Shown: positions 1 to 7,545 of the stretch, one piece after another
How positions within the stretch are numbered: the stretch's first letter is position 1
Layout: each line of letters begins with the position of its first letter
Assembly: GCF_030769565.1 (NCBI RefSeq)
Contig: NZ_JAVCAP010000015.1
Coordinates: 28,703 to 92,702 of the forward strand
Reading direction: 5' to 3'
DNA: 64,000 nucleotides
From: Methylophilus aquaticus
Lineage (GTDB): Bacteria > Pseudomonadota > Gammaproteobacteria > Burkholderiales > Methylophilaceae
Translations under genes and position numbers: made by a program
The notes under the pieces: generated by a model
What the model was told of the DNA's origin: nothing
The model's input: only the letters and a program-made list of their open reading frames with translations
The model's database searches: none

Positions 1-2
1 AT

Positions 3-830
3 GGCAAAAAACGGTATGTGGCAGAAGTCACCGCATTGTCACAAGCGTTTGCAATTGCGATTCCACATGATGAAGCGATGGACGTAAAAGATGAAGTAGC
101 TTTCTTTCAAGCAGTGAAGGCTAGACTGGCAAAGTTTGACAGCACAGGCGAAGGACGCACAGATGAGTCGATTGAAACCACCATACGTCAAGTCATCGAC
201 CAGGCGCTGGTGAGTGAGCAAGTGATTGATGTATTTGATGCAGCAGGCATCAAAAAACCAGATATCTCCATTTTGAGCGATGAATTTTTGATGGAGCTCA
301 AAAACCACGAACACAAAAATATCGCGCTGGAAGTGCTGAAAAAACTGCTCAATGATGAGATCAAAATCCGCGAAAAAACTAACCTGATTCAAAGCCGCAG
401 CCTGATGGAAATGCTGCAAAACTCGATCAAACGCTACCAAAACAAAATTATCACGGCGGCGGAGTTGATGGATGCGCTGATCGGTGTGAGTAAGGAAATT
501 GTGCACGGCGACAGTGAGGCCGAGCGATTAAAACTCAACACTTTGGAATTTGCGTTTTATACCGCAGTGGCAAATAACAACAGTGCAAAAGAACTAATGC
601 AACAAGACAAACTGCGAGAGCTTGCGGTCGTGCTTTTACAAAGAGTACGTGAAAATGCCAGTATAGACTGGACGATTAAAGAGAGCGTCAAAGCAAAATT
701 AAAAGTGATTGTGAAGCGCACACTGAGGCAATTTGGCTATCCGCCCGATATGGAAGTGCTGGCAACCGAGACCGTGCTGAAACAGGCCGCACTCATCGCC
801 AATGAGATAAGCCTTCTGAAGGGCCGCTGA
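3..830 (+). CDS. hsdR: Type I restriction endonuclease subunit R (C-terminal part)
   Basis: The reading frame is open from the left edge (first full codon at position 3) and ends at 830, so only the last ~275 residues of the gene are present. The visible part starts with a KRYVAEVTALSQAFAIA-like stretch followed by a long alpha-helical region rich in Lys, Glu and Leu, which matches the C-terminal helical domain of HsdR subunits (the DUF3387 region) that follows the nuclease and helicase domains and contacts the methylase core. HsdR cleaves and translocates DNA in complex with HsdM and HsdS. The catalytic motifs lie outside the window and could not be checked. The next gene is on the opposite strand, so this is the 3' end of the restriction operon. 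The GTG at 18 is an internal codon and not the start. Confidence 0.85.
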   Translation, partial: GKKRYVAEVTALSQAFAIAIPHDEAMDVKDEVAFFQAVKARLAKFDSTGEGRTDESIETTIRQVIDQALVSEQVIDVFDAAGIKKPDISILSDEFLMELKNHEHKNIALEVLKKLLNDEIKIREKTNLIQSRSLMEMLQNSIKRYQNKIITAAELMDALIGVSKEIVHGDSEAERLKLNTLEFAFYTAVANNNSAKELMQQDKLRELAVVLLQRVRENASIDWTIKESVKAKLKVIVKRTLRQFGYPPDMEVLATETVLKQAALIANEISLLKGR

Positions 831-834
831 CTCA

Positions 835-1206
835 CTAGCCGAGTGGATTTCCGTGATCCAGCTTTTGCTGTAACCACCGCTCCAGCACGACCACCACATA
901 AGCCTGCTCTTCCAGCGTCATGGCCCGCCCGGCCGGAATCTGGTGCCATTTGCTGAGGCAGCCGCGGCAGCAGGTGGCGGTGGCATGTTGCGCGACAAAT
1001 ACCGGGTGTCCGCGCATGGGCGTTTGCTGGCCTTCATTGGCAATCACTGCCGCAGCCAGTCGCTGCGCAACAAAGTCTTCGGCATGGTCAAGGATGGTGG
1101 GCAGGCCTTTTTGTTGCAGGTAATGCAGGTCTTTAGCATTGAGGTGGAAGCTGGTGCGGAACCGGGAACGCTGCAAGGCCTGAAACAAGGAATCCAGTGC
1201 GCGCAT
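835..1206 (-). CDS. DUF4186 family protein
   Basis: This 123-residue cytoplasmic protein resembles the DUF4186 family, whose function is unknown. Visible features are an N-terminal helix, a segment with HAEDFVAQRLAAA, a GHPVFVAQHATATCCRGCL stretch with three close cysteines (CCxxC) followed by a WH pair, and a C-terminal helix. The Cys/His cluster could bind metal, but that is inference. The ATG at 1206 is chosen over one at 1242 because the longer version would overlap the upstream MFS gene and adds residues that do not look conserved. The gene starts 7 nt after the stop of the MFS transporter on the same strand, so the two are probably co-transcribed. Its stop lies 4 nt from the convergent hsdR stop. 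Confidence 0.7.
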   Translation of the reverse strand: MRALDSLFQALQRSRFRTSFHLNAKDLHYLQQKGLPTILDHAEDFVAQRLAAAVIANEGQQTPMRGHPVFVAQHATATCCRGCLSKWHQIPAGRAMTLEEQAYVVVVLERWLQQKLDHGNPLG

Positions 1207-1213
1207 GGTGTGT

Positions 1214-2452
1214 TTAATGTAGCTGAGAAATATGCAGCTCACGTAATTCGGGGGCTTTAATCGCCGTTACCCCCACCACAGCCAGCGTCATGCAACCGCC
1301 AAATACCACCGAGGGCACCAGCCCCATCAGCCTCGCGGTGAGGCCGGACTCAAAAGCGCCCAACTCATTGGAAGAGCCAATAAAAATACCGTTAATGGCT
1401 GAAACGCGGCCGCGCATATTGTCCGGCGTGGCCAGTTGCAGAATAGTTTGCCGCAACACCACCGAGACACCATCCAGCATGCCGGAAATGGCCAGAATCA
1501 CAATCGCCAGCCAGAACGTATGGCACAGGCCAAATGCAATCATGCACAGACCAAACCCGGCCACGGCCAGCAGCAGCCAGCGCCCGCTGTGTTGATGCAA
1601 TGGGTGTTTTGCCAGCCAGACGCCGGTGACGATAGCGCCTACCGCGGGCGCTGCGCGCAGGATGCCCAGGCCTTCCGGCCCCATCTGGTAAATGTCGTGG
1701 ACAAACGCGGGCAGCATGGCGACTGTGCCGCCAAACAGCACGGCAAACATATCGAGCAATTGCGCACCCAGCACCACTTGTGTGCGTTTCACAAAGCGCA
1801 AACCTTCGGCAATACTGGCAAATACTTTCAATGGCGCATGGCTGCGCTGCTGAGTAACGCGCACACTCATGGCCGCTATTGCGGCGCCCAGTGCCAGTGC
1901 TGCAGACAGGCCGTAGGCGACGGATTTGTCGGCAAAACCGATCAGCAAACCGCCAATGGCAGGACCGACAATCAGGCCAATCTGAAACATCGAACTGCCG
2001 ATGCCCGAGGCCTTGGCGATAGACGCGCGCGGGATAATGAGGGCAAACAGGGTGTTGTAACTGGGGGCAATAAAGGCACGGGCAAAGCCGGTCAGGGCGA
2101 CGGTGCCGTAAATCCACCAGTCAGTGTGCGCGGGCTGGGTGAGCGCAATCCACACCAGCAACAAAGCATTGAATGCCAGAAACACGGCGGACAAACAGGC
2201 AAAACCTCGCCTGGAAAAATAATGGTCTACGGCGTGTCCGGCAAACAAGGCACTGCCCATGTATGGGATCACCTCAGCCAGTCCGATCAGCCCCAATGCC
2301 CAAGGGTCATGGGTGATCTCGTAGATATGCCAGCCGATGGCGACCATTGTCATCTGGTAGGACAACACCATCTGGATGCGGAACGCGAGCAGCTTGGGAA
2401 AAGCGTAGCCCTGATGGGCCAGTATTTGGCGGATAGACAAAGACATCCTCAC
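1214..2452 (-). CDS. MFS transporter (EntS/MFS_3-like exporter)
   Basis: This 412-residue inner-membrane protein has about twelve hydrophobic segments and the features of the major facilitator superfamily, most like the enterobactin-exporter (MFS_3) branch. The first helix region contains AFRIQMVLSYQMTMVAIGWH, and a conserved loop reads DPWALGLIGLAEVIPYMGSA, typical of this branch. The family exports small molecules using the proton gradient, and the substrate cannot be told from sequence. An ATG two codons downstream (2446) is an equally plausible start. It sits directly upstream of the DUF4186 gene in a likely two-gene operon. No regulator is adjacent. Confidence 0.8.
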   Translation of the reverse strand: MRMSLSIRQILAHQGYAFPKLLAFRIQMVLSYQMTMVAIGWHIYEITHDPWALGLIGLAEVIPYMGSALFAGHAVDHYFSRRGFACLSAVFLAFNALLLVWIALTQPAHTDWWIYGTVALTGFARAFIAPSYNTLFALIIPRASIAKASGIGSSMFQIGLIVGPAIGGLLIGFADKSVAYGLSAALALGAAIAAMSVRVTQQRSHAPLKVFASIAEGLRFVKRTQVVLGAQLLDMFAVLFGGTVAMLPAFVHDIYQMGPEGLGILRAAPAVGAIVTGVWLAKHPLHQHSGRWLLLAVAGFGLCMIAFGLCHTFWLAIVILAISGMLDGVSVVLRQTILQLATPDNMRGRVSAINGIFIGSSNELGAFESGLTARLMGLVPSVVFGGCMTLAVVGVTAIKAPELRELHISQLH

Positions 2453-2517
2453 ATTATACGCGATTGCTGCAAATGGCCTGTCACTTGGCGTAGCCGCATG
2501 CTTGCTCTAGAATGACT

Positions 2518-2612
2518 GGCGGGTGCGGTGAATCAGGCAGTCTGCCTTGAACGGCCGATGAGCCGTCGTTGACCCCGTGCGACTCTGCCGATATAGATGG
2601 GGCGCACCCGCC
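2518..2612 (+). ncRNA. Candidate structured RNA or leader element, unassigned
   Basis: A perfect 10-bp helix pairs 2518-2527 (GGCGGGTGCG) with 2603-2612 (CGCACCCGCC). Inside it are three further hairpins: 2535-2539 with 2543-2547 (AGGCA/TGCCT), 2551-2555 with 2562-2566 (ACGGC/GCCGT, loop CGATGA), and 2573-2578 with 2597-2602 (CCCCGT/ATGGGG with one G-U pair). The layout is a compact four-way junction. CTGCC at 2585-2589 could instead pair with GGCAG at 2536-2540, so two exclusive folds are possible. The element ends 44 nt before the start of the secreted deacetylase-like gene, which fits a cis-regulatory leader on the plus strand. I do not recognise it as a known riboswitch class. Orientation, expression and function are unproven. 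Confidence 0.4.
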
Positions 2613-2656
2613 CTTTTGAGGATAGAAGACTCCACGCGCGTGAATGGATAACGCTT

Positions 2657-3574
2657 ATGTTTTGTCATCTGTTACGGTTTGTGCTTTATTCAATGCTGCT
2701 TGGCGGCCTCTGCATGCCAGCCGCCCGGGCAGCGCCACCAATGCAGATTTATGTCACTGTAGATTGGGAAGGTCTTTCGCTGGAGGAGGACAATCTGCAG
2801 GCCATGCGGCAATTCCGGCAGAAATTCCCCCACATCCCGATGGTGCAGCTGATGAATCCAGCCTATTTTGTGCAAAAAGATGCACACCGCGCGCAGGTTG
2901 CCCACGCCATCCGCTCAACATTTTTAGCACATGACACCATTGGTCTGCACCTGCACCCACTCAAGCCGCTGGTGCAACACTGCGGTGTGCCTTTCCATGC
3001 CTCGCCGACACTGGCGGATGCACCCATTCCCTGCGAGGGCGATAGTTGTGGCTATTCGGTCAGTCTGGAGCTGGCTTATACGCAAACAGAACTTGTGCAG
3101 CTAGTGACGTGTAGCAGTGATTTGCTGGTCAGCAATGGCTTTAACCGCCCTCGCTATTTTCGGGCAGGCGGATGGCAGCTGGGCCCCAAACTGCAAGCGG
3201 CACTGGAGGCTAATCGCTTTGTGTGGGACAGTTCACGCATTGCCCCTGACCTGCTCACCTCGCGCTGGCATGCGGACAGCCGCATGATACAACGCATTCA
3301 ACAGCTGCACCCCGACAGCTCAACGCTGGATCAACCTTACGCACTTTCTTACCAGCTCATGGAGTTTCCCAATAATGCTGCGCTGGCCGATTACACGAGC
3401 ACCAGGCAACTGTTACAGGTATTCAAACAACTGCTTGCAGCGCACAAACCGGTCATGGTGCTTGGCTTTCATCAGGAAACCGCAGCCGACTATTTAATTC
3501 GTCTGGAAAGGGCGATTCCACATATGGAAAAAATTGCCAAAGAACAGCAGGTGACGATTGAATGGCGTCATTAG
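2657..3574 (+). CDS. Secreted polysaccharide-deacetylase-like protein
   Basis: This 305-residue protein begins with a clear signal peptide (hydrophobic FVLYSMLLGGLCM, then PAARAAPP with an AxA-type cleavage site), so it is exported. The mature part starts with a beta-strand ending in an acidic motif (IYVTVDWEGLS) and later has IGLHLHPLKPL (HxH) and a C-terminal MVLGFHQETAADY. This order of acidic, HxH and late His motifs is that of the NodB/polysaccharide deacetylase (CE4-like) fold, although the canonical first motif is not complete and the match is distant. The ATG at 2657 is used because the signal peptide starts there; an upstream in-frame start would run into the structured-RNA candidate. 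AlkB follows 18-50 nt downstream. Substrate unknown. Confidence 0.6.
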   Translation: MFCHLLRFVLYSMLLGGLCMPAARAAPPMQIYVTVDWEGLSLEEDNLQAMRQFRQKFPHIPMVQLMNPAYFVQKDAHRAQVAHAIRSTFLAHDTIGLHLHPLKPLVQHCGVPFHASPTLADAPIPCEGDSCGYSVSLELAYTQTELVQLVTCSSDLLVSNGFNRPRYFRAGGWQLGPKLQAALEANRFVWDSSRIAPDLLTSRWHADSRMIQRIQQLHPDSSTLDQPYALSYQLMEFPNNAALADYTSTRQLLQVFKQLLAAHKPVMVLGFHQETAADYLIRLERAIPHMEKIAKEQQVTIEWRH

Positions 3575-3622
3575 TGAACACCCGCTGCGGGAATGAATCT
3601 GCTGACACGTGGTCTGAAAACC

Positions 3623-4261
3623 ATGGATTTATTGACTGAGTTACGCCCTGAACAAATGACGCTGGCGGCAGGCGCTGTATGGTTGCCCGGATTTGCCCTG
3701 CCGCAGGCCGAGGCGCTCTGCGCGTACTTGCAGCAGCATTTTGTGCCCCACCCGCCACAACAGATGATGACACCGATGGGCTATCCGATGTCAGTGCGCA
3801 CCAGCAGCATGGGTGACCGGGGTTGGGTCGGCAGTGCGCAAGGCTACGGCTATAGTGCCGTCGAGCCGAGTTCCGGCAGGCCATGGCCGCCCATTCCGCC
3901 CCTTATACTCACACTCGCCCATGATGCAGCGCTAAAAGCAGGGTATGCCGGGTTTGTGCCGGACAGCTGCCTGATCAATGTCTATGCGCCCGGCAACAAA
4001 ATGGGGCTGCATCAGGACAAAGATGAACAAGACTTTTCGCAACCGATTGTCTCGGTTTCACTGGGCATCCCTGCCACCTTTTTGTTTGGCGGTGCCAGGC
4101 GTAGCGACAAAGCGGTGAAAGTCCCTTTGCAGCATGGTGATGTCGTCGTGTGGGGCGGTGCCAGTCGGCGCTTTTATCATGGCATTGCAACCATTGCTGC
4201 CAATCAGCACCCGCAGGCGGGCGCGCAACGCATTAATCTGACATTGAGAAAAGCGACTTGA
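3623..4261 (+). CDS. alkB: DNA/RNA oxidative demethylase AlkB
   Basis: This 212-residue Fe(II)/2-oxoglutarate dioxygenase removes methyl groups from 1-methyladenine and 3-methylcytosine in DNA and RNA. The iron ligands are visible as LHQDKDE (H130, D132) and the late H186 in RRFYHG. The 2-oxoglutarate-binding arginines are R203 and R209 in QRINLTLRKA. Length and motif spacing match E. coli AlkB almost residue for residue. The ATG at 3623 aligns with the E. coli start. An ATG at 3593 would add ten residues without support, and neither site has a strong ribosome-binding site. In a methylotroph, protection against methylating damage is a sensible role, but that link is inference. No Ada-type regulator is adjacent. 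Confidence 0.92.
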   Translation: MDLLTELRPEQMTLAAGAVWLPGFALPQAEALCAYLQQHFVPHPPQQMMTPMGYPMSVRTSSMGDRGWVGSAQGYGYSAVEPSSGRPWPPIPPLILTLAHDAALKAGYAGFVPDSCLINVYAPGNKMGLHQDKDEQDFSQPIVSVSLGIPATFLFGGARRSDKAVKVPLQHGDVVVWGGASRRFYHGIATIAANQHPQAGAQRINLTLRKAT

Positions 4262-4403
4262 TCAGCGCTGTTGATTGCCCCCTTGAGCGCCTCACCGCTT
4301 CGCAATGACGGCACATTCGGTGGCACTGCTCAGGGCGCAGATTGCAGCATGCAAACACACGTAAAGTTTCTGATAAACACCTTGTTTACCCCGCATTTCC
4401 GGG

Positions 4404-4431
4404 TTGCATCTGTGATTCAAAGGTGTACACT
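4404..4431 (+). promoter_or_regulatory. Sigma-70-type promoter for hpf
   Basis: A -35 TTGCAT (4404-4409) is separated by 16 nt from a -10 TACACT (4426-4431), about 75 nt before the hpf start. The ten bases GGTGTACACT at 4422-4431 occur identically at the -10 of the dksA promoter (43183-43192). The preceding stretch (4262-4400) holds no convincing gene. Confidence 0.45.
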
Positions 4432-4504
4432 GAAATTGTCCCAACCGCCCAATTGATAAGGCAATTGAGAACAGGAAGGGATCATTTCATAAAAGGAGTT
4501 TGTC

Positions 4505-4831
4505 ATGAATTTACAACTTAGTGGACATCATTTAGAAATCACTCCGGCATTGCGCGAATATGTGTTATCCAAATTTACGCGCATCAGCAATCACTTTGAT
4601 CATGTGATTGATGTGAAAGTGACCATGTCTGTAGAAAAGCTTGCCCAAAAGGTTGAAGCCACCCTGCATGTACCCGGCAACGATTTACACGCAGCCTGCT
4701 CGGATGAAAACATGTATAGCGCAATTGATATGCTGACAGACAAACTTGACCGTCAGGTGGTCAAACATAAAGAAAAACAGGGTGACCATCACAAATCCGG
4801 TGGCGCAGTGAAGCACCAGCTCAGTTCCTGA
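4505..4831 (+). CDS. hpf: Ribosome hibernation promoting factor, short form
   Basis: This 108-residue protein belongs to the HPF/YfiA family, which binds the decoding region of the 30S subunit and drives formation of inactive 100S ribosomes in stationary phase. It contains the characteristic LSGHHLEITPALREYV start, a central beta region with VEATLHVPGNDLHAACSDEN, and the MYSAIDMLTDKLDRQVVKHK helix, followed by a short basic tail. There is no C-terminal dimerisation domain, so it is the short type. AAGGAG lies 8 nt before the ATG. It heads the hprK-rapZ-PTS region. In many proteobacteria rpoN and ptsN flank hpf, but neither is found in this window. Confidence 0.92.
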   Translation: MNLQLSGHHLEITPALREYVLSKFTRISNHFDHVIDVKVTMSVEKLAQKVEATLHVPGNDLHAACSDENMYSAIDMLTDKLDRQVVKHKEKQGDHHKSGGAVKHQLSS

Positions 4832-4843
4832 TTTTTACTCTTC

Positions 4844-4869
4844 ATTCTCTACCCGCGCGGGTAGAGAAT
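4844..4869. repeat. Perfect 26-nt palindrome between hpf and hprK
   Basis: The sequence reads ATTCTCTACCCGC followed directly by its exact reverse complement, GCGGGTAGAGAAT. As RNA it would give an 11-bp stem with a CGCG loop, but no T-run follows on either strand, so it is not a typical intrinsic terminator. It lies 13 nt after the hpf stop and 110 nt before the hprK start. It could be an operator for a dimeric regulator or a processing/stability hairpin. Confidence 0.6.
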
Positions 4870-4978
4870 ACCAGCGCAACAGCGCTTTGCCAGTTTTAAA
4901 CAGCACATTTCCCCCAAGCAGCATAATCAGTTGTAAAATAATTCACTGATCCCAACCGCAGGCGCTTATAGGAAGCAC

Positions 4979-5929
4979 ATGGCTCAAATTTCTGTGGCCG
5001 ATTTGTATAAACAAATCCGCAGCAAACTCAAACTTAAATGGGTAGCTGGCGAGGCCGGTGGCAATAAAATCCTTAACTCGGGTACGGTGACCAAACCCTC
5101 TCTGGCACTGATAGGGCATTTGAATTTTGTACACCCCAACCGCGTGCAGGTTCTGGGCTGTGCCGAAATGGACTACCTGCATACCTTGAGCATTCTGGCG
5201 CTGCAACAAGCGGTCGCCAACCTGTTTTCAACTGATCTCGCCATGATCGTGGTGGCCAATGGTGAAAAAGTCCCGCCCGTCATGCTGGAAGCCGCACAAC
5301 AGCAACAGATTCCCCTCTTCACTTCGCCCATGATCAGCCCGCAATTAATGGAACTGCTGGGCCATTACCTGGCAGTCGCCACCGCAGAATCGACCAGTAT
5401 GCACGGGGTGTTTATGGAGGTACAGGGCTTTGGCGTGTTGATTAAAGGCAGTGCAGCCATCGGTAAAAGCGAGCTGGCACTCGAACTGATCTCACGCGGG
5501 CATCGGCTGGTGGCCGATGATATTGTCGATTTTTATCGCGTCTCGCCGGAACGGGTGGAAGGGCGTTGCCCGGAACTGTTGCAGGACTTTCTGGAAGTGC
5601 GCGGCCTGGGCATTTTGAATATTCGCGCACTGTTTGGCGACAACGCGGTCAAACCGACCAAGCCACTGGATATGATGATACAGCTGGAACTGGCAGATGA
5701 CATGAAGCCACAGGATCTGGACAGGCTCAGCGCGAATCGGCAAACCGAGCATGTGCTGGATGTTGAAATCAGCAAGGTCATTATTCCGATTGCGGCAGGG
5801 CGTAACATTGCGGTACTGGTGGAGGTGGCGGTGCGCAACCATATGCTGCTATTGCGGGGCGTGAATGCCACCAAACAACTCACGCAACGTCAAAAGCAAC
5901 TGATGTTGAGAGAAAGTAAATTACGATGA
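4979..5929 (+). CDS. hprK: HPr kinase/phosphorylase
   Basis: This 316-residue bifunctional enzyme phosphorylates HPr on Ser46 with ATP or pyrophosphate and removes the phosphate again. Residues 1-130 form the N-terminal HprK domain. The C-terminal catalytic domain has H142 (the proton-shuttling His region), the Walker A loop GSAAIGKS (157-164) and the HprK signature FLEVRGLGILNI (204-215). AGGAAG precedes the ATG. The next gene, rapZ, starts 19 nt after the stop. The HPr encoded downstream carries the matching Ser46, so the enzyme-substrate pair is complete here. In Gram-negative bacteria HprK is generally tied to PTS signalling rather than classic carbon catabolite repression. Confidence 0.95.
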   Translation: MAQISVADLYKQIRSKLKLKWVAGEAGGNKILNSGTVTKPSLALIGHLNFVHPNRVQVLGCAEMDYLHTLSILALQQAVANLFSTDLAMIVVANGEKVPPVMLEAAQQQQIPLFTSPMISPQLMELLGHYLAVATAESTSMHGVFMEVQGFGVLIKGSAAIGKSELALELISRGHRLVADDIVDFYRVSPERVEGRCPELLQDFLEVRGLGILNIRALFGDNAVKPTKPLDMMIQLELADDMKPQDLDRLSANRQTEHVLDVEISKVIIPIAAGRNIAVLVEVAVRNHMLLLRGVNATKQLTQRQKQLMLRESKLR

Positions 5930-5948
5930 TAAGAAGGCGATCACACAC

Positions 5949-6830
5949 ATGCAACTGGTGATTGTTACCGGCTTGTCCGGCTCCGGCAAAACCATCGCCC
6001 TGCGCGTATTTGAAGACAGTGGCTATTACTGCATCGACAACCTGCCGGCCACGCTGCTGCCGCATATTCAAAGCCACGTAGCCAACCGTGATGCGGCCAA
6101 AGTGGCTGTCAGCGTAGATAGCCGCAGCATTGCCATTGAGTCGTTGCCAGACATTTTGCAAACCCTGAAGACACAGCATATTGATGTGCATTTGCTGTTT
6201 CTGGATGCCAGTCTCGAAACGCTGGTCAAACGTTTTTCGGAAACCCGGCGCAAACATCCCCTCAGTACACCCAATCAGGCGCTGGCCGAGAGCATCCAGC
6301 ATGAGCGCGACTTACTGTCGGGCCTGAGCAATCTCGGGCACCACGTCGATACCAGCAATTTGTCATCCAACACTCTGCGCAACCATACCCGCAACTGGAT
6401 GCTGCAACTTGAACAGCACTATCAGGAAGCCCCTTCCCACAGCCTGGTGCTTTCGTTTATTTCATTCGGCTTCAAGCACGGCATTCCGCTGGATGCCGAC
6501 TTTGTATTTGATGTGCGCAGCCTGCCTAACCCGCACTATGATCCGGTGTTACGGCCATACAATGGCAAACAGGCACCGATCCAGCAGTTTTTGCAGAATG
6601 AGCCCGTGGTGCTTGAAATGCAGCAGGACATTCAGCACTATATAGAAAAGTGGTTACCCGGCTTTTATCAGGACCATCGCAGCTATGTCACCGTTGGCAT
6701 TGGCTGTACCGGCGGGCAACATCGCTCCGTTTATCTGGTCGAACAACTGGGCACCTATTTTAAGCAGCAACATCAGGTGATGATTCGCCACCGCGAATTG
6801 CATGAAACACAGGTGCTCACAAAGCCCTGA
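5949..6830 (+). CDS. rapZ: RNase adapter protein RapZ
   Basis: This 293-residue P-loop protein has the Walker A motif GLSGSGKT at residues 8-15, followed by the RapZ-specific ALRVFEDSGYYCIDNLPA. The C-terminal half contains FISFGFKHGIPLDADFVFDVR, typical of the RNA-binding domain, and GIGCTGGQHRSVYLVE. In enterobacteria RapZ presents sRNA to RNase E and controls glucosamine-6-phosphate synthase. In other bacteria it is an essential or regulatory UDP-GlcNAc-level factor. It sits between hprK and the PTS EIIA gene with 19- and 23-nt gaps, which indicates co-transcription. Whether a GlmZ-type sRNA exists in this organism cannot be seen here. Confidence 0.95.
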   Translation: MQLVIVTGLSGSGKTIALRVFEDSGYYCIDNLPATLLPHIQSHVANRDAAKVAVSVDSRSIAIESLPDILQTLKTQHIDVHLLFLDASLETLVKRFSETRRKHPLSTPNQALAESIQHERDLLSGLSNLGHHVDTSNLSSNTLRNHTRNWMLQLEQHYQEAPSHSLVLSFISFGFKHGIPLDADFVFDVRSLPNPHYDPVLRPYNGKQAPIQQFLQNEPVVLEMQQDIQHYIEKWLPGFYQDHRSYVTVGIGCTGGQHRSVYLVEQLGTYFKQQHQVMIRHRELHETQVLTKP

Positions 6831-6853
6831 AGAACAACCGGGAAAGTACTGAT

Positions 6854-7261
6854 ATGATTGGTGTTTTGATTATTGCACATGGCAGCTTGGGCGAAAGCCT
6901 GATTGATTGCGCGACCCATGTGATGGGCAACCGTCCGGCACAACTGGACTATCTGCAGATTTCCAAAACAGATGATCCTGCCGAGATGCTGCGCAAGGCG
7001 GAAACGCTGGTGCGCAATCTGGACAGCGGTCAGGGTGTGCTGGTGCTTTCCGACATTTATGGCGCGACACCGTGCAATATTGTCACCCGCTTGCTCAGCC
7101 CGAACATTACCGAAGGCGTGGCGGGCGTGAATTTACCTATGCTGGTCAGAGTGCTCAACTATCGACAGGAAGGCTTGCATACCTGTATTGAAAAAGCATT
7201 AAGCGGTGGACGCGAAGGGGTGGTCCACTTTACTGAAACGACGTGCCATCATGCACAATAA
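6854..7261 (+). CDS. PTS EIIA component, mannose/fructose type
   Basis: This 135-residue protein matches the EIIA-Man (PTS IIA) fold. It begins MIGVLIIAHGSLGESL, and H9 in AHG is the residue phosphorylated by HPr. It also has the VLVLSDIYGATPCNIVTR segment and a LPMLVRVLNYR stretch near the interface. There is no fused EIIB and no EIIC/EIID partner in the window, so this EIIA most likely serves as a regulatory output of the phosphorelay rather than in sugar uptake. Such orphan EIIA-Man proteins next to HPr and EI are common in beta- and alphaproteobacteria. HPr starts 11 nt downstream. Confidence 0.92.
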   Translation: MIGVLIIAHGSLGESLIDCATHVMGNRPAQLDYLQISKTDDPAEMLRKAETLVRNLDSGQGVLVLSDIYGATPCNIVTRLLSPNITEGVAGVNLPMLVRVLNYRQEGLHTCIEKALSGGREGVVHFTETTCHHAQ

Positions 7262-7272
7262 CAACCACAACT

Positions 7273-7542
7273 ATGGCCAAACTATCACTCGAAATCGTCA
7301 ACAAACTGGGCTTGCATGCCCGTGCATCGACCAAATTCACGCAAACTGCCAGCCAGTTCAAGAGCGAGGTCTGGGTCGAAAAAAATGGGCGCCGCGTCAA
7401 CGCCAAAAGCATTATGGGCGTGATGATGCTGGCGGCGGCCAAAGGCAGTATGATTGAGATCGAAGCGACCGGGCCAGACGAGCAACAGGCGCTGGAAGCC
7501 TTGCAGACGCTGGTGAACAACTATTTTGGCGAGGGTGAATAA
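7273..7542 (+). CDS. ptsH: Phosphocarrier protein HPr
   Basis: This 89-residue phosphocarrier has the active H15 (in LGLHARAST), phosphorylated by EI, and the regulatory S46 (in NAKSIMGVM), the HprK target. The fold is completed by LAAAKGSMIEIEATGPDE and a C-terminal helix. The ATG at 7273 gives the canonical numbering; an in-frame start 30 nt upstream would add a Thr-rich stretch with no family match and is rejected. No strong ribosome-binding site precedes the ATG, so translational coupling to the EIIA gene 11 nt upstream is likely. Confidence 0.95.
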   Translation: MAKLSLEIVNKLGLHARASTKFTQTASQFKSEVWVEKNGRRVNAKSIMGVMMLAAAKGSMIEIEATGPDEQQALEALQTLVNNYFGEGE

Positions 7543-7545
7543 TTG

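Noticed and set aside
1436..2515. 359-codon plus-strand frame
   Set aside because: It is the antisense shadow of the MFS transporter, with Gln/His-rich low-complexity translation and no family features.
4271..4456. 61-codon plus-strand frame between alkB and hpf
   Set aside because: It covers the hpf promoter, lacks a ribosome-binding site and has no family match.
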